The notes under the pieces: model-generated
Databases searched by the model: none
Told to the model about the DNA's origin: nothing
What the model saw: the letters and a program-made list of their open reading frames with translations, nothing else
Translations under genes and position numbers: made by a program
Shown: in pieces, positions 17,402 through 25,866 of the stretch
Numbering within the stretch: the first letter of the stretch is position 1
Layout of the letters: each line of letters opens with the position of its first letter
Origin: Halomicrobium katesii DSM 19301
GTDB lineage: Archaea; Halobacteriota; Halobacteria; Halobacteriales; Haloarculaceae
Reading direction: 5' to 3'
Assembly (NCBI RefSeq): GCF_000379085.1
Contig: NZ_KB905378.1
Location: 269,801-333,800 of the forward strand
Length of the DNA: 64,000 nucleotides

Positions 17402-17693
17402 GAGCGTGTAGTTACCGCAAGCACACTTGAACTGTGCGGTGGCGGAGCCGGCCGCTCTGACGACGGGCGTGCGCGTGGCAGACGACCGTCAGACAACGGT
17501 CAAGGTCTTGTCACACACTCGGCCGATACCTACCATATAGCGTATACATCGAGCCGCGTTTACAGTCAGATTCGATAAATGAACCGCCAGACTCGAACGC
17601 TACGGTTCGGTTTCGGAGAGGCGACGTTCGACTGCCAGATAGTCGCGTCGTTTCCCGTAAACACGGTCAGTAAACCGACACGAGGGGCGGGAA
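17402..17693. other. Intergenic region upstream of the cobalamin operon
   Basis: No credible gene in 292 bp. It holds the presumed promoter of the HAD-cbiB-cobS-cobY run at its left end and AT-rich 'accatatagcgtatacat' at about 17532-17549. I saw no element resembling a cobalamin riboswitch. Confidence 0.5.
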
Positions 17694-18677
17694 CTACCAG
17701 CGGTGGTGAACGTCGTCGAAGACGTACTTCTCGTAGATATCGCGGATCGCGCCGTGGGTCTGATGAGAGAGCGGCGCGGCCTGACTGGCGGCGGCGTTCT
17801 GGCGGATGTGTTCGGGCGAGGTCGAACCGGGGATCACCGTCGACACCGCTTCGAAGTCGAGGATCCAGCGCAGCGCGGTCTGGGCCATGGTGAGCTCCTC
17901 GGGGACGTGCTCGCGGAGCGCGTCGACGGCGTCGAGCCCACGCTCGAACGGGAGCCCGGCGAAGGTCTCGCCGCGGTCGAAGGCCTCGCCCTCGCGGTTG
18001 TAGTTGCGGTGGTCGTTCTCCGGGAACGTGTCGTCGCGGGAGAGTGCCCCGGTCAGCAGTCCCGACGCCAGCGGCACGCGGACGATGACGCCCACGTCGC
18101 GGCGCTTGGCCTCCTCGAAGAACAGGTCGGCCGGACGCTGGCGGAAGGGGTTGAAGATGATCTGGACCGCCTCGACGCCGGGGAACTGGATGGCCTTCAG
18201 GCCCTCCTCGACCGTCTCGACGCTGACGCCGTAGTGATCGAGCGCGCCCTTGTCTTTGAGTCGATCCAGCGCCGCGAACGTCTCGGGCTGGTAGAAGGCG
18301 TCGGTCGGCGGACAGTGGAGCTGGAGGAGGTCCAGCGTGTCCTGATCGAGGTACTCTCGAGAGCGGTCGACGAACGCCGAGAGGTGTTCGTAGTCGTAGT
18401 CTTCGGCCACGTGGGGGTCGAGCCGGCGGCCGGCCTTCGTCGCGACCGTCACGTCCTCGTCGCGCTCGTCCAGGACGTGTGCGATGTGGCGCTCGCTGCG
18501 GCCGTCGCCGTACACGTCGGCCGTGTCCACGAAGTCGATCCCCGCGTCGAGTGCGGCACGGATCGCCTCCCGGCCCTCCTCGTCGGAAACGTCGCCCCAG
18601 TCGCCGCCAACGTTCCACGTCCCCAGTCCGACTTCCGTCACGTCGATACCTGTCGTGCCGAGTGGTCGATGACGCAT
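17694..18677 (-). CDS. Aldo/keto reductase
   Basis: A 327-residue cytosolic NADPH-type oxidoreductase of the AKR fold. The family pattern is clear: GLGTWNVGGDWG near the N-terminus, FVDTADVYGDGRSE carrying the catalytic Asp and Tyr, VATKAGRRL with the catalytic Lys, and IPGSTSPEHI near the C-terminus for cofactor phosphate binding. Start ATG 18677. It is monocistronic, between the cobalamin cluster and a noncoding stretch. The substrate is unknown. Confidence 0.9.
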   Translation of the reverse strand: MRHRPLGTTGIDVTEVGLGTWNVGGDWGDVSDEEGREAIRAALDAGIDFVDTADVYGDGRSERHIAHVLDERDEDVTVATKAGRRLDPHVAEDYDYEHLSAFVDRSREYLDQDTLDLLQLHCPPTDAFYQPETFAALDRLKDKGALDHYGVSVETVEEGLKAIQFPGVEAVQIIFNPFRQRPADLFFEEAKRRDVGVIVRVPLASGLLTGALSRDDTFPENDHRNYNREGEAFDRGETFAGLPFERGLDAVDALREHVPEELTMAQTALRWILDFEAVSTVIPGSTSPEHIRQNAAASQAAPLSHQTHGAIRDIYEKYVFDDVHHRW

Positions 18678-18974
18678 ACCCGACCCGACGGGTCTTGGCT
18701 ACTTGTGTCTGTCACCTCCGAGGGCCCGGAAAGCCCGATGCGCTGTCGAGACCTGCGGCTGTTCCGGCACCGCAGCTGAGAGGCGTATCGAAAAATGTGG
18801 GACGGGGGCCGGACCGTGACAGGGCGAGCCGTGCGACCGTCCCACGGCGGCGAGCGATCACACGGCAGTCGTGTGGACGCCGGAAGCTGCACTCGTACGG
18901 ACTTTTGTCGACCGCTCCGGGATCGACCGGGCGGCGACGTGTGGTCGACCGGTAAATCGCTACAATAATCCGTA
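18678..18974. other. Noncoding stretch with hairpin and family A element
   Basis: No supported gene. A small perfect hairpin, CACACG-GCAGT-CGTGTG, lies at 18859-18875. A family A palindromic element begins at 18895 and runs into the stop codon of the zinc protein. Confidence 0.5.
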
Positions 18975-18977
18975 TCA
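18895..18977. repeat. Family A palindromic intergenic element, copy 2
   Basis: The left end is GTACGGACTTTTGT; the right end read on the minus strand is TGATACGGATTATTGT. A GATCGACCGG/GTGGTCGACCGG inner stem is retained. The TGA of the right end is the stop codon of the 52-residue zinc protein. Confidence 0.7.
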
Positions 18978-19133
18978 GACCCACTCGGCGCGGCGGACGT
19001 CGTACCCACCGCAGGCCGGGCAGGAGTGGTACTGGACCTGGAACGTCGCCTCGCATCGCATACACAGATACGGGCGATCTCCGTCAGCGTCCCCGAGGTG
19101 GGAAACGTTTCGTGCCTTATCGAACACTCCCAT
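18975..19133 (-). CDS. Small zinc-ribbon protein, 52 residues
   Basis: A very short gene starting at ATG 19133 and ending TGA at 18975. It encodes an N-terminal MGVFDKARNVSHL segment, then YLCMRCEATF and HSCPACGGYDVRRAEW: two CxxC pairs at residues 24/27 and 38/41 that would hold one zinc ion. One- or two-CxxC mini-proteins are abundant in haloarchaea and several affect growth or biofilm, but I cannot assign this one. T-rich sequence at ~19165-19172 lies 32-39 bp upstream and could be the TATA box. It is good coding sequence despite its length, because the Cys spacing and the TRP/TYR-rich C-terminus are typical. Confidence 0.8.
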   Translation of the reverse strand: MGVFDKARNVSHLGDADGDRPYLCMRCEATFQVQYHSCPACGGYDVRRAEWV

Positions 19134-19631
19134 TGACGACCACACCCCAGGGTTGACGCCACGTCACTAAAAAGAGAGATGATCGTTCACGTCATTTTAT
19201 CCGCCTCTCTTCCCCGGGTTGTTTCGATTCGTCGCCAGACGGTACGCGATGGCGACGCGGTCGGCGGCCGACTGTCTCCGCGTTGCTCGTGAGTCCGTCG
19301 ACAGAAACGATCACGGTCCGTTCGCAACTGCAACGCCCACTCGCGACGGTCGGCGCTCGAACCGACCGCGCCAGCGGCGAACGCCACGCCGTCGAGACGA
19401 CGGCCCCAGTAAGGAGCGTCTACGGACCGTGCGATGTAGGCCGTAGAGACCGCCTACTACTGCCGGCTGTACGTCTGTGACGCGTTTCGCGACCCCGTAT
19501 CGCGAACATCTCGAAACAGTGATAGCCGGCCGCATACCGCCACGCCGACGATCCCGCACCTCACGGCCGCGACCGCGGAGATGCGTGCCACAGTCCACAG
19601 ATTCATTGTTCGTCCGGAAACACGAGAGCCC
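19134..19631. other. 498-bp intergenic stretch with family B element
   Basis: I find no gene worth calling. Open frames here are Arg-rich and unlike the acidic proteins of this genome. The AT-rich 'cattttatcc' at ~19193-19202 may be a promoter. A family B palindromic element occupies 19457-19536. Confidence 0.5.
19457..19536. repeat. Family B palindromic intergenic element, copy 1
   Basis: Left end TACTGCCGGCTGT and right end ATAGCCGGCCGCAT are imperfect inverted repeats around an inner TTTCGCGA...TCGCGAA stem. This is the most diverged of three copies. Confidence 0.7.
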
Positions 19632-21485
19632 ATGGACGAGGACCTCCTCGAAGCGCTGGCGAGCCTGCCGACCTTCCACCACGCGACCGTCTCCCCCGAC
19701 GGGAGCGAAGTCGCCGTCTACTACGACGAGACGGGCCGCAACGAGTTGCACGTCGTCGACGTAGCGACCGGCGAGCGAACGCGGTGGAGCGACGGCGAAG
19801 TGCCCCGGAACGCCCGCTGGCACGTCGAGTGGGGAGCCGACGGCGACCGCGTCTTCTTCCACCTCGACGACGACGGCAACGAGCAAAACGACGTGTACGC
19901 GATCGCTCGCGACGGCTCGGTCGAGCCAGTTGTCCAGCTAGACGGGCAGACGGTCCTGCAAGACGTGGGCGAAGACGGCGAAACCCTGCTGGTCGGATCG
20001 ACGGCGAGCGGTCAGATGCAGCTGTACCGTCACGACTGCGCGACGGGCGAGACGACCCAGCTGACGGCGTACGACCGGGCCGTCGGCGCGGGCGTGCTGT
20101 CGCCCGATTGTGAGCGCATCGCCTACGCGACCAACGAGACGGACACCTTCGAGAACACGGACACCTACGTGGCCGACGCCGACGGATCGAACCCGCGGAA
20201 CCTGGCGATCGGCGAGACGGGCGCTGAGGTCGGGCCGGTCGACTGGAGTCCAGACGGCGACCGGCTGCTGGTGACGGACAACACGGCGGATCTGGGCCGG
20301 TGTGGCGTCTACGATCTGTCGACCGACGAGGTGACCTGGTACGGGGGCGAGTTCGACGAGGACGCCGAGTCCTTCCTGCCCGGTGGCGACCGGTTTCTCG
20401 CGGTTCGGACGCGCGAGTGTGGGAAAGAAGTCGTCGTCTACGACGCCCGGACCGGCGCGGCGACGACGCTCGATCTACCATCGGGCGTCGCGTCACTCGG
20501 GCGTGCGGGCAGCGCCGTCGTCGACGAGGAACGGATCGTCTGCTCGCACACGACGCCGGATCGGCGACCCGAACTGCTGTGTTACGACCTCGCGACCGAC
20601 GAGACCGAGCAGCTGATCGCGGCCGACTACGGCGACCTCGATCCCGATCAGTTCGTGGACGCCGAGCACTTCACCTTCGACTCTGCGGGCGTCGCCGAGT
20701 TCGACGACCGCGCCGGCCAGGGAGTCGAGAGCGACCCGGCGTCCCGCGAGATCGAGGCGCTGCTGTACGACAGCGGCGAGCGTCCGTCGCCAGCGGTCGT
20801 GAACCCCCACGGCGGTCCGCGGGGACAGGACACTCGCGGGTTCGACCTCTACACGCAGTTCCTCTGTTCGCAGGGGTACAGCGTCCTGAAGGTGAACTAC
20901 CGGGGCTCGACCGGCCGCGGCCGCGAGTTCGCACAGGCGATCTACGACGACTGGGGCGGCAACGAGCAGGCCGACATCGCGACGGGGACGACGATCCTCG
21001 CCGAGAAGGAGTGGGTCGACGACGACCGGATCGCCGTCTTCGGAGGCTCTTACGGCGGCTACTCGGCGTACTGTCAGATGACGATGTACCCCGAGCTGTA
21101 CGACGCGGGGGTCGCCTGGATCGGCGTCACCGATCTGCGGGACCTCTACGAGAACACGATGCCCCACTACCGGACCGAACTGCTGGAGAAGAACGTGGGC
21201 TCGCCCGAGGAGAATCCGGCGCTGTACGACGAACGCAGCCCCATCACTCACGCCGAGAACCTCGCCGCTCCGCTGTTGGTGCTCCACGGCGTCAACGACC
21301 GGCGCGTCCCGGTCTCGCAGGCCCGACTGTTCCGAGATCGCCTCGACGAACTCGGCTTCGAGGCGGGCGAAGACGGCGACTACGAGTACGTCGAACTCGG
21401 CGAGGAGGGCCACGCATCGACCGACGTGGACCAGAAGATCCGCACGTTCCGCACGCTCGCGGACTTCCTCGAACGCCGGCTCTGA
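19632..21485 (+). CDS. S9-family serine peptidase (acylaminoacyl/oligopeptidase type)
   Basis: A 617-residue cytosolic peptidase. Residues ~15-350 contain WD/TolB-like blades (VSPDGSEVAVY, DWSPDGDRLLV), the propeller that gates substrate. Residues ~380-617 are the alpha/beta hydrolase. The catalytic triad is visible: Ser473 in GGSYGGY, Asp556 in NDRRVP and His594 in EEGHAS. ATG 19632 is preferred over an upstream ATG at 19581 whose extension is basic and non-conserved. Typical substrates are short peptides or N-acylated peptides. It is monocistronic, 50-75 bp before the glycosyltransferase. Confidence 0.92.
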   Translation: MDEDLLEALASLPTFHHATVSPDGSEVAVYYDETGRNELHVVDVATGERTRWSDGEVPRNARWHVEWGADGDRVFFHLDDDGNEQNDVYAIARDGSVEPVVQLDGQTVLQDVGEDGETLLVGSTASGQMQLYRHDCATGETTQLTAYDRAVGAGVLSPDCERIAYATNETDTFENTDTYVADADGSNPRNLAIGETGAEVGPVDWSPDGDRLLVTDNTADLGRCGVYDLSTDEVTWYGGEFDEDAESFLPGGDRFLAVRTRECGKEVVVYDARTGAATTLDLPSGVASLGRAGSAVVDEERIVCSHTTPDRRPELLCYDLATDETEQLIAADYGDLDPDQFVDAEHFTFDSAGVAEFDDRAGQGVESDPASREIEALLYDSGERPSPAVVNPHGGPRGQDTRGFDLYTQFLCSQGYSVLKVNYRGSTGRGREFAQAIYDDWGGNEQADIATGTTILAEKEWVDDDRIAVFGGSYGGYSAYCQMTMYPELYDAGVAWIGVTDLRDLYENTMPHYRTELLEKNVGSPEENPALYDERSPITHAENLAAPLLVLHGVNDRRVPVSQARLFRDRLDELGFEAGEDGDYEYVELGEEGHASTDVDQKIRTFRTLADFLERRL

Positions 21486-21533
21486 GCGAACGAGGTCGTT
21501 TCTCGCCGCCGACGTAGGAGTCACATAACGAAG

Positions 21534-22607
21534 GTGCGATCGGTCGTCGTCGCTCTCGTGTACGAGACACGAGCGACGGCCGACGGGGCCAGCCCAGAGA
21601 CAGCCACTGTCGAGAGAGACGAGCCGGGGCCGGAGCTGTCGGTCGTCGTCGTCACCTACAACGAGGCAGCGCGCATCGCCGACTGTCTCGACGCCGTGTT
21701 CGAGGCGTGTCGCGGCGTCGCCAGCTTCGAGGTGCTGGTCGTCGACTCGAACTCGACGGACGGGACGGTCGCCATCGCAGACGACTACGACGCGACTGTC
21801 CTCCGGATCCCCGACGACGCGCTGACGACCCCCGGTGCGGGCCGCTACGTCGGCACGCAGTGGGCCCGCGGTGACGCCGTGCTGTTCGTCGACGGCGACG
21901 TGGTCCTGACCCAGGGCGACTGGCTCGTCGAGGCCCGAGAGACACTCGCGAGCGACTCCTCGATCGCGGGCGTCGACGGACACCTGAACGAACGCCAGAC
22001 GGAGGCACCGACCAGCGTCGACTATCTGCACGGCGTCGCGCTGTACGACCGCGAGTCGCTTGCCGAAGTCGGCGGCTTCCACCCGTTTCTGACCGCCTGG
22101 GAGGACGTGGATCTGGGGTTCCAGCTGACGCTCGCGGGGTACGAGCTGTGCCGGCTGCCGGCGGTCGTGGGCACCCATCCCGTCCCGGAGTCGTCGCTCG
22201 ATCAGTTCCGTCGCTGGCGACGGGGGTACTACCGGGCCGGCGGCCAGGTCTGTCGCAAAGCCCTGCGCCGACCGGCGCTGTGCTGGCGGTGGCTGTGGTA
22301 CTTCCGAGACAAGATCGCCACCACGGCCTGGCTCGGCCTGGGGGCGCTGCTCGCGGTCGTCCAGCCGCTGCTCGCTGCCGGGTGGCTGCTCGCGACGATC
22401 GCGGCCGCCGGACTGGTCTGTCAGCGGCTCGGCGTCGACGGCGGCCTCCGACGAGCGATCTCGGCGATACTGTTCCCGCTTGGCTTTGCCCTCGGGTTCG
22501 AGACGGTCCCCGACCGGGACGCGTTCCCGCTCGACGCCGTCGAGACGGTCCGGCGCGGGTCGGTGTGTGACGCCGAGGCCTCGCCCCGTCCCTCGCCGAC
22601 AGACTAA
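21534..22607 (+). CDS. Family 2 glycosyltransferase with C-terminal membrane helices
   Basis: An enzyme of the GT-A fold transferring sugars from a nucleotide or dolichol donor at the membrane. VVVVTYNEAARIADCL is the GT2 start motif, VVDSNSTDGT follows, DGD at residues 120-122 is the metal-binding triad, and AWEDVDLGFQL plus RRWRRGYYRAGG are acceptor/catalytic elements. Helices near residues 265-330 anchor it. GTG 21534 gives 357 residues; GTG 21558 is also plausible because 'cacataacg' at 21522 suits leaderless initiation there. The stop codon abuts a family B element. The adjacent PP-loop gene is convergent, so joint action is not implied. Confidence 0.85.
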   Translation: MRSVVVALVYETRATADGASPETATVERDEPGPELSVVVVTYNEAARIADCLDAVFEACRGVASFEVLVVDSNSTDGTVAIADDYDATVLRIPDDALTTPGAGRYVGTQWARGDAVLFVDGDVVLTQGDWLVEARETLASDSSIAGVDGHLNERQTEAPTSVDYLHGVALYDRESLAEVGGFHPFLTAWEDVDLGFQLTLAGYELCRLPAVVGTHPVPESSLDQFRRWRRGYYRAGGQVCRKALRRPALCWRWLWYFRDKIATTAWLGLGALLAVVQPLLAAGWLLATIAAAGLVCQRLGVDGGLRRAISAILFPLGFALGFETVPDRDAFPLDAVETVRRGSVCDAEASPRPSPTD

Positions 22608-22685
22608 TACTGCCGGCTGTAAGTCTGTACAGAATTTCGCGACCCCGTTGTCGCGAATATCTTGAAACAGTTACAGCCGGCAGTA
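22607..22685. repeat. Family B palindromic intergenic element, copy 2
   Basis: ATACTGCCGGCTGT (22607-22620) and ACAGCCGGCAGTAT (22672-22685) are perfect inverted repeats; the inside contains TTTCGCGACCCCGTTGTCGCGAA. It starts at the last base of the glycosyltransferase stop codon TAA and separates two convergent genes. Confidence 0.8.
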
Positions 22686-22712
22686 TGAGACTGTTCGCGT
22701 CTCGAAGCGCGG

Positions 22713-24044
22713 TCAGTTGTACGGTGTCGGCCGCAGTCGGTCGTAGACCGGATAGAGGTACTCGTAGAACTCGTAGGGCGCGTTTCGCGCGCCCACGCGA
22801 AGCAGCTTCACCCAGGCGGGCTGGGTCGACCGCTCGACGTTGTCCGCGAAGTCGTTGTCTGCCAGCCACGTGACGAACGCCTCGGCGGCGTCGTCGGGGA
22901 GTGGCTCCTCGGGCGGGAGGTGGGCCTGGATGTCCTCCCAGTAGTACCGGACGTGCTCGTCCAGCGCCCAGTCGTTCGTCTCGAAGCGCTCGACGGCGTA
23001 GTCGTACCACTCCTCGTCGACCCGGTAGCCGAAGTCGTTGGGATCGACGCCGGCCAGCAAGAGCCCGGTCGCCGTCCGGACGCACTTCTCACAGCGGTTG
23101 CAGTTCCCGCCCGCGTCGTCGTACGTACAGGTCCGGATCACGAACGGAGAACCCGTTTCGCGGGCGTAGTCGGCCAGCAGTTCCAGCTTGTCCTGGCGCG
23201 TGATCTCGAAGGCGTCGTGGTGGCCCCGCGTGCCCGCCCACCGGACGTTGTCGTCGATGTCCGGATGCGATCCCCACGGCGACCCCCGACCCGACCAGGT
23301 GACCGACTCCAGCTCGAACCCGTCCCAGTGCGTCGAGCCCATGTGGACGACGCCGTAGCCCTGACTGTAGGCCAGCGGCGCACAGACTCCGAGCAGCCCG
23401 ATGCCGTGGCCGACGCCGCTGTACCACCCGCCGTCCGTGTGGTGCTTGTAGTGGACGTTCAGCATCGTGTGATCGAGGAAATCAGAGATGTCCGCCGTGA
23501 CGCCGTGGGTCGGACAGTCCTCCCGCTTCGCGAATCGATCCACGTGACCCATGGCCCGCTCCCAGCGATCGTCCTCGTCGACGCCGATCACCCAGCCCTG
23601 GATCGCGATCAGCGCCGGGTCCGCATCGCGATGTCGGACGTACGTCGCGAGCGAGTCGACACCGCCGCTGAACAGCTGTGCCGTCCCCTCGAACGAGCCA
23701 GGTTCGTGACGGTGCTCCGTGATCCGCTCGGCCCGGAGCGCCCCGCCGTCGATGAACGCGGGGTACATCCGCGACAGCGTGTCTCGGACCGCATCGAGGC
23801 TGTCGAGGAACTGCCGGTCGACGGCCTCGACGACGACGGTGCTGTCGGTCGCCCACGCGACCGGACAGACCTGTGCCAGCACCGGAATCGTCGCCACTCC
23901 GAGGGGCACCTCGCTCACGTCCACATCGTACGACACAGAAAACGTCGACCCGTCGAAGAAACGCCGCAGATCCCGCGAGTACTCGACGGTGTACTCGATC
24001 GAGCGCTCCCCGATCGACACGTCCGCGACGACGATCTCAGACAT
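22713..24044 (-). CDS. PP-loop ATP-pyrophosphatase with C-terminal cysteine cluster (QueC-like)
   Basis: A 443-residue protein. LFSGGVDSLATY places the PP-loop SGGVDS at residues 126-131, so it should adenylate a substrate before nucleophilic attack. Cys306, Cys315, Cys318 and Cys321 (C-x8-C-x2-C-x2-C) give a metal site resembling the zinc site of QueC. The ~120-residue N-terminal extension and ~110-residue C-terminal helical region are not part of standard QueC, which is about 230 residues. So this is a distinct family; the modified molecule (nucleoside, sugar or peptide) is unknown. It lies convergent to a glycosyltransferase. Start ATG 24044. Confidence 0.75.
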   Translation of the reverse strand: MSEIVVADVSIGERSIEYTVEYSRDLRRFFDGSTFSVSYDVDVSEVPLGVATIPVLAQVCPVAWATDSTVVVEAVDRQFLDSLDAVRDTLSRMYPAFIDGGALRAERITEHRHEPGSFEGTAQLFSGGVDSLATYVRHRDADPALIAIQGWVIGVDEDDRWERAMGHVDRFAKREDCPTHGVTADISDFLDHTMLNVHYKHHTDGGWYSGVGHGIGLLGVCAPLAYSQGYGVVHMGSTHWDGFELESVTWSGRGSPWGSHPDIDDNVRWAGTRGHHDAFEITRQDKLELLADYARETGSPFVIRTCTYDDAGGNCNRCEKCVRTATGLLLAGVDPNDFGYRVDEEWYDYAVERFETNDWALDEHVRYYWEDIQAHLPPEEPLPDDAAEAFVTWLADNDFADNVERSTQPAWVKLLRVGARNAPYEFYEYLYPVYDRLRPTPYN

Positions 24045-24235
24045 CCGTTACCTCCCGCCCCGGTCGGCGTCCGTCAGTTCCCTGCGTGCTCCGTTGATCG
24101 GTCATCCACTGCCAGCCAGGGACGGTCGTGGCTTAGTTACGAGACGCCTGCCGGCCGCTCGATCCCTGGGTAGGAACAGGCTGACGGGCAGTGAGAAGGG
24201 TCACTGGAAGAACGAACGTCGGCCGTCGAGGGCAG

Positions 24236-25090
24236 CTATCCCTCGGTGTGGTTGTCGTAGAACGAGACCGAGAACGCCGACCGGAACGGTGTCAGGACCA
24301 GCTGCGAGAGGAGCGAGTAGACGACGATCCCGCCCTGGGCGAGGAGCGTCGCGCCCAGTCCACCGGTCTGCGTTGCATCCATCGCCGACGCCGAACCCAT
24401 GCCACCGGAACCCATGCCGCCCGTGAGGATCGGGACCAGGAAGAGACCAAACACCGGTGCCGCGACCAGCAGACCGATCACGAGGTTGATGACCCCGAAC
24501 CCGAGCGCCTCGAGGATGTTGTTCAGGACGACGCTGACGCTGTTGCGGAACCCGTCGATGACGCCCACGTCGTCGACGACGATCGCAGTCGCGTAGAACT
24601 GGATGAAAAACATCACCAGCAGGAAAAAGAGTACGAGCCCGGCGATCAGGACGATCGAAACGATACCGAGACCGCCCAGCATCGCGTCGCTCGTCCCGCC
24701 AGTTCCGCCGTCCGCCATGGCCATCGCGCCGAAGCCGACGACGAAGATCGCGACGATGAAGGCGATGATTCCGTAGACGAACGAGAAGACAGCCTGAATC
24801 AGGTTCCCGATTAACACGGGGGCGTACCGATCCTTGCCGACCTTCTTGAACGTCTCGAAGGAGGTCTCTCTGACCCGTCCCTCGTAGGCCATCGCCAGCA
24901 GGCCAGCGATGACGAAGGGCGTAATGAAGAACGTCACTATCTGAAAGAGCCACGGAACGATCGGGATTCCGAACGTCGAGAGGGCAGTCTGGGGGAGTAC
25001 GATCACCGCGTACAACGCCCCGATCGCGAACAGGATCGGGTTCCGGCGCAGTACGCCGAACGATTCGACGAATGATTTGATCGTCGCCAT
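24236..25090 (-). CDS. Multi-pass membrane protein (DUF7847-like)
   Basis: A 284-residue protein with six hydrophobic helices, a Gly/Met-rich loop (GGMGSGGMGSASA) before the last one, and an N-terminal amphipathic segment MATIKSFVESFGVLRRNP. I chose ATG 25090 because a TTTATTTG box (about 25112-25122 on the minus strand) sits 26 bp upstream; the ATG at 25111 overlaps this box. This architecture is common in haloarchaeal membrane proteins of unknown function. No transport signature is visible. Confidence 0.7.
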   Translation of the reverse strand: MATIKSFVESFGVLRRNPILFAIGALYAVIVLPQTALSTFGIPIVPWLFQIVTFFITPFVIAGLLAMAYEGRVRETSFETFKKVGKDRYAPVLIGNLIQAVFSFVYGIIAFIVAIFVVGFGAMAMADGGTGGTSDAMLGGLGIVSIVLIAGLVLFFLLVMFFIQFYATAIVVDDVGVIDGFRNSVSVVLNNILEALGFGVINLVIGLLVAAPVFGLFLVPILTGGMGSGGMGSASAMDATQTGGLGATLLAQGGIVVYSLLSQLVLTPFRSAFSVSFYDNHTEG

Positions 25091-25252
25091 ATCAACCAAG
25101 CCGCAAGACACCTACAAATAAATTGATATCGGGGATGCGCGCCGCCGAGCGCGGAGCCGTCGACGGGAGGACGAACGCGTCGTCGGCAACGAGATGGTCA
25201 GCGCCGGTCGGACCTGTGGACAACGATGAATTCGGGCAGATACCCGATCGTA

Positions 25253-25543
25253 TCAGCAGTCATCGCTGTTTCCATAGACGTGGAAACGCTGCGGATCGAC
25301 AGTAGTCGTCGTCTCGATGTCGATCTCGTAGCTACCGGGCACTCTCAGTGTCTCGGCGGCCTCCCGCCTCTGCCGAACCGTCAGATCGTCGCGGGCCAGC
25401 ACCTCGCGGATTCGCTCGTCGATCCGCCGGGAGAACCCGGCGGACTGCACGAGCGCCGTCGTCTTGTTGCAGTCCCAGCGCTCGGCGGCCTGCTCGATCG
25501 TCTCTGTTCGGTGCGCGTGCGTGCCGTCTCCGCGGATTCGCAT
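25253..25543 (-). CDS. Small haloarchaeal protein (DUF7692-like)
   Basis: A 96-residue protein starting at ATG 25543, with 'tatttacc' about 25 bp upstream on its strand. The N-terminal half (TETIEQAAERWDCNKTTALVQSA) looks like a helical, HTH- or RHH-like DNA-binding unit, and the C-terminus is a short acidic strand (YEIDIETTTT). Homologues are numerous in haloarchaea, often on mobile or accessory segments. DNA binding is inferred; the family number is from memory. Confidence 0.65.
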   Translation of the reverse strand: MRIRGDGTHAHRTETIEQAAERWDCNKTTALVQSAGFSRRIDERIREVLARDDLTVRQRREAAETLRVPGSYEIDIETTTTVDPQRFHVYGNSDDC

Positions 25544-25866
25544 ACCCGCCGCCCGTGAACACGACGGTAAATAGTGGTCTGCTCGGGTAACTCGAAGCCC
25601 GATTACGGATAAAGATCGCTACGGCCCATACCCATCACGGCTCGATCACGCCGACGGCCCAACCCGATCGATCGTGAGTATGCACACACCCAGTTCGCGC
25701 TCGTGTGCATATGGGGATGAACGGATTTCTCGACGTGCGAGCCCTTGGGGTTAACAATTCAGACCCAAGCTTTGTTCTATTTCCACTATCATCAGATATG
25801 CTTCCACTTTTACCCCGGTTTGCGAACCTTCTTCAGCCTCCCACACGAACTGATTGTTAATCTAAA
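25544..25866. other. Intergenic transition into the AT-rich island
   Basis: No gene seen. GC content falls sharply after about 25745. A 9-bp inverted repeat (TATGCACAC...GTGTGCATA) lies at 25679-25711 at the GC-rich side of the change. Confidence 0.5.
25679..25711. promoter_or_regulatory. 9-bp perfect inverted repeat with 15-nt spacer
   Basis: TATGCACAC (25679-25687) and GTGTGCATA (25703-25711). It could be a regulator site or a stem-loop; it stands at the edge of the AT-rich island. Confidence 0.45.

Noticed and set aside
17402-17560. Cobalamin riboswitch upstream of the cob operon
   Set aside because: No B12-box-like sequence or the expected stem arrangement; such riboswitches are not usual in archaea.
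19187-19480. Small open frames on both strands in the gap before the S9 peptidase
   Set aside because: Arg-rich, no acidic bias, no homologous motif. A TATA-like box at ~19193 alone is not enough.
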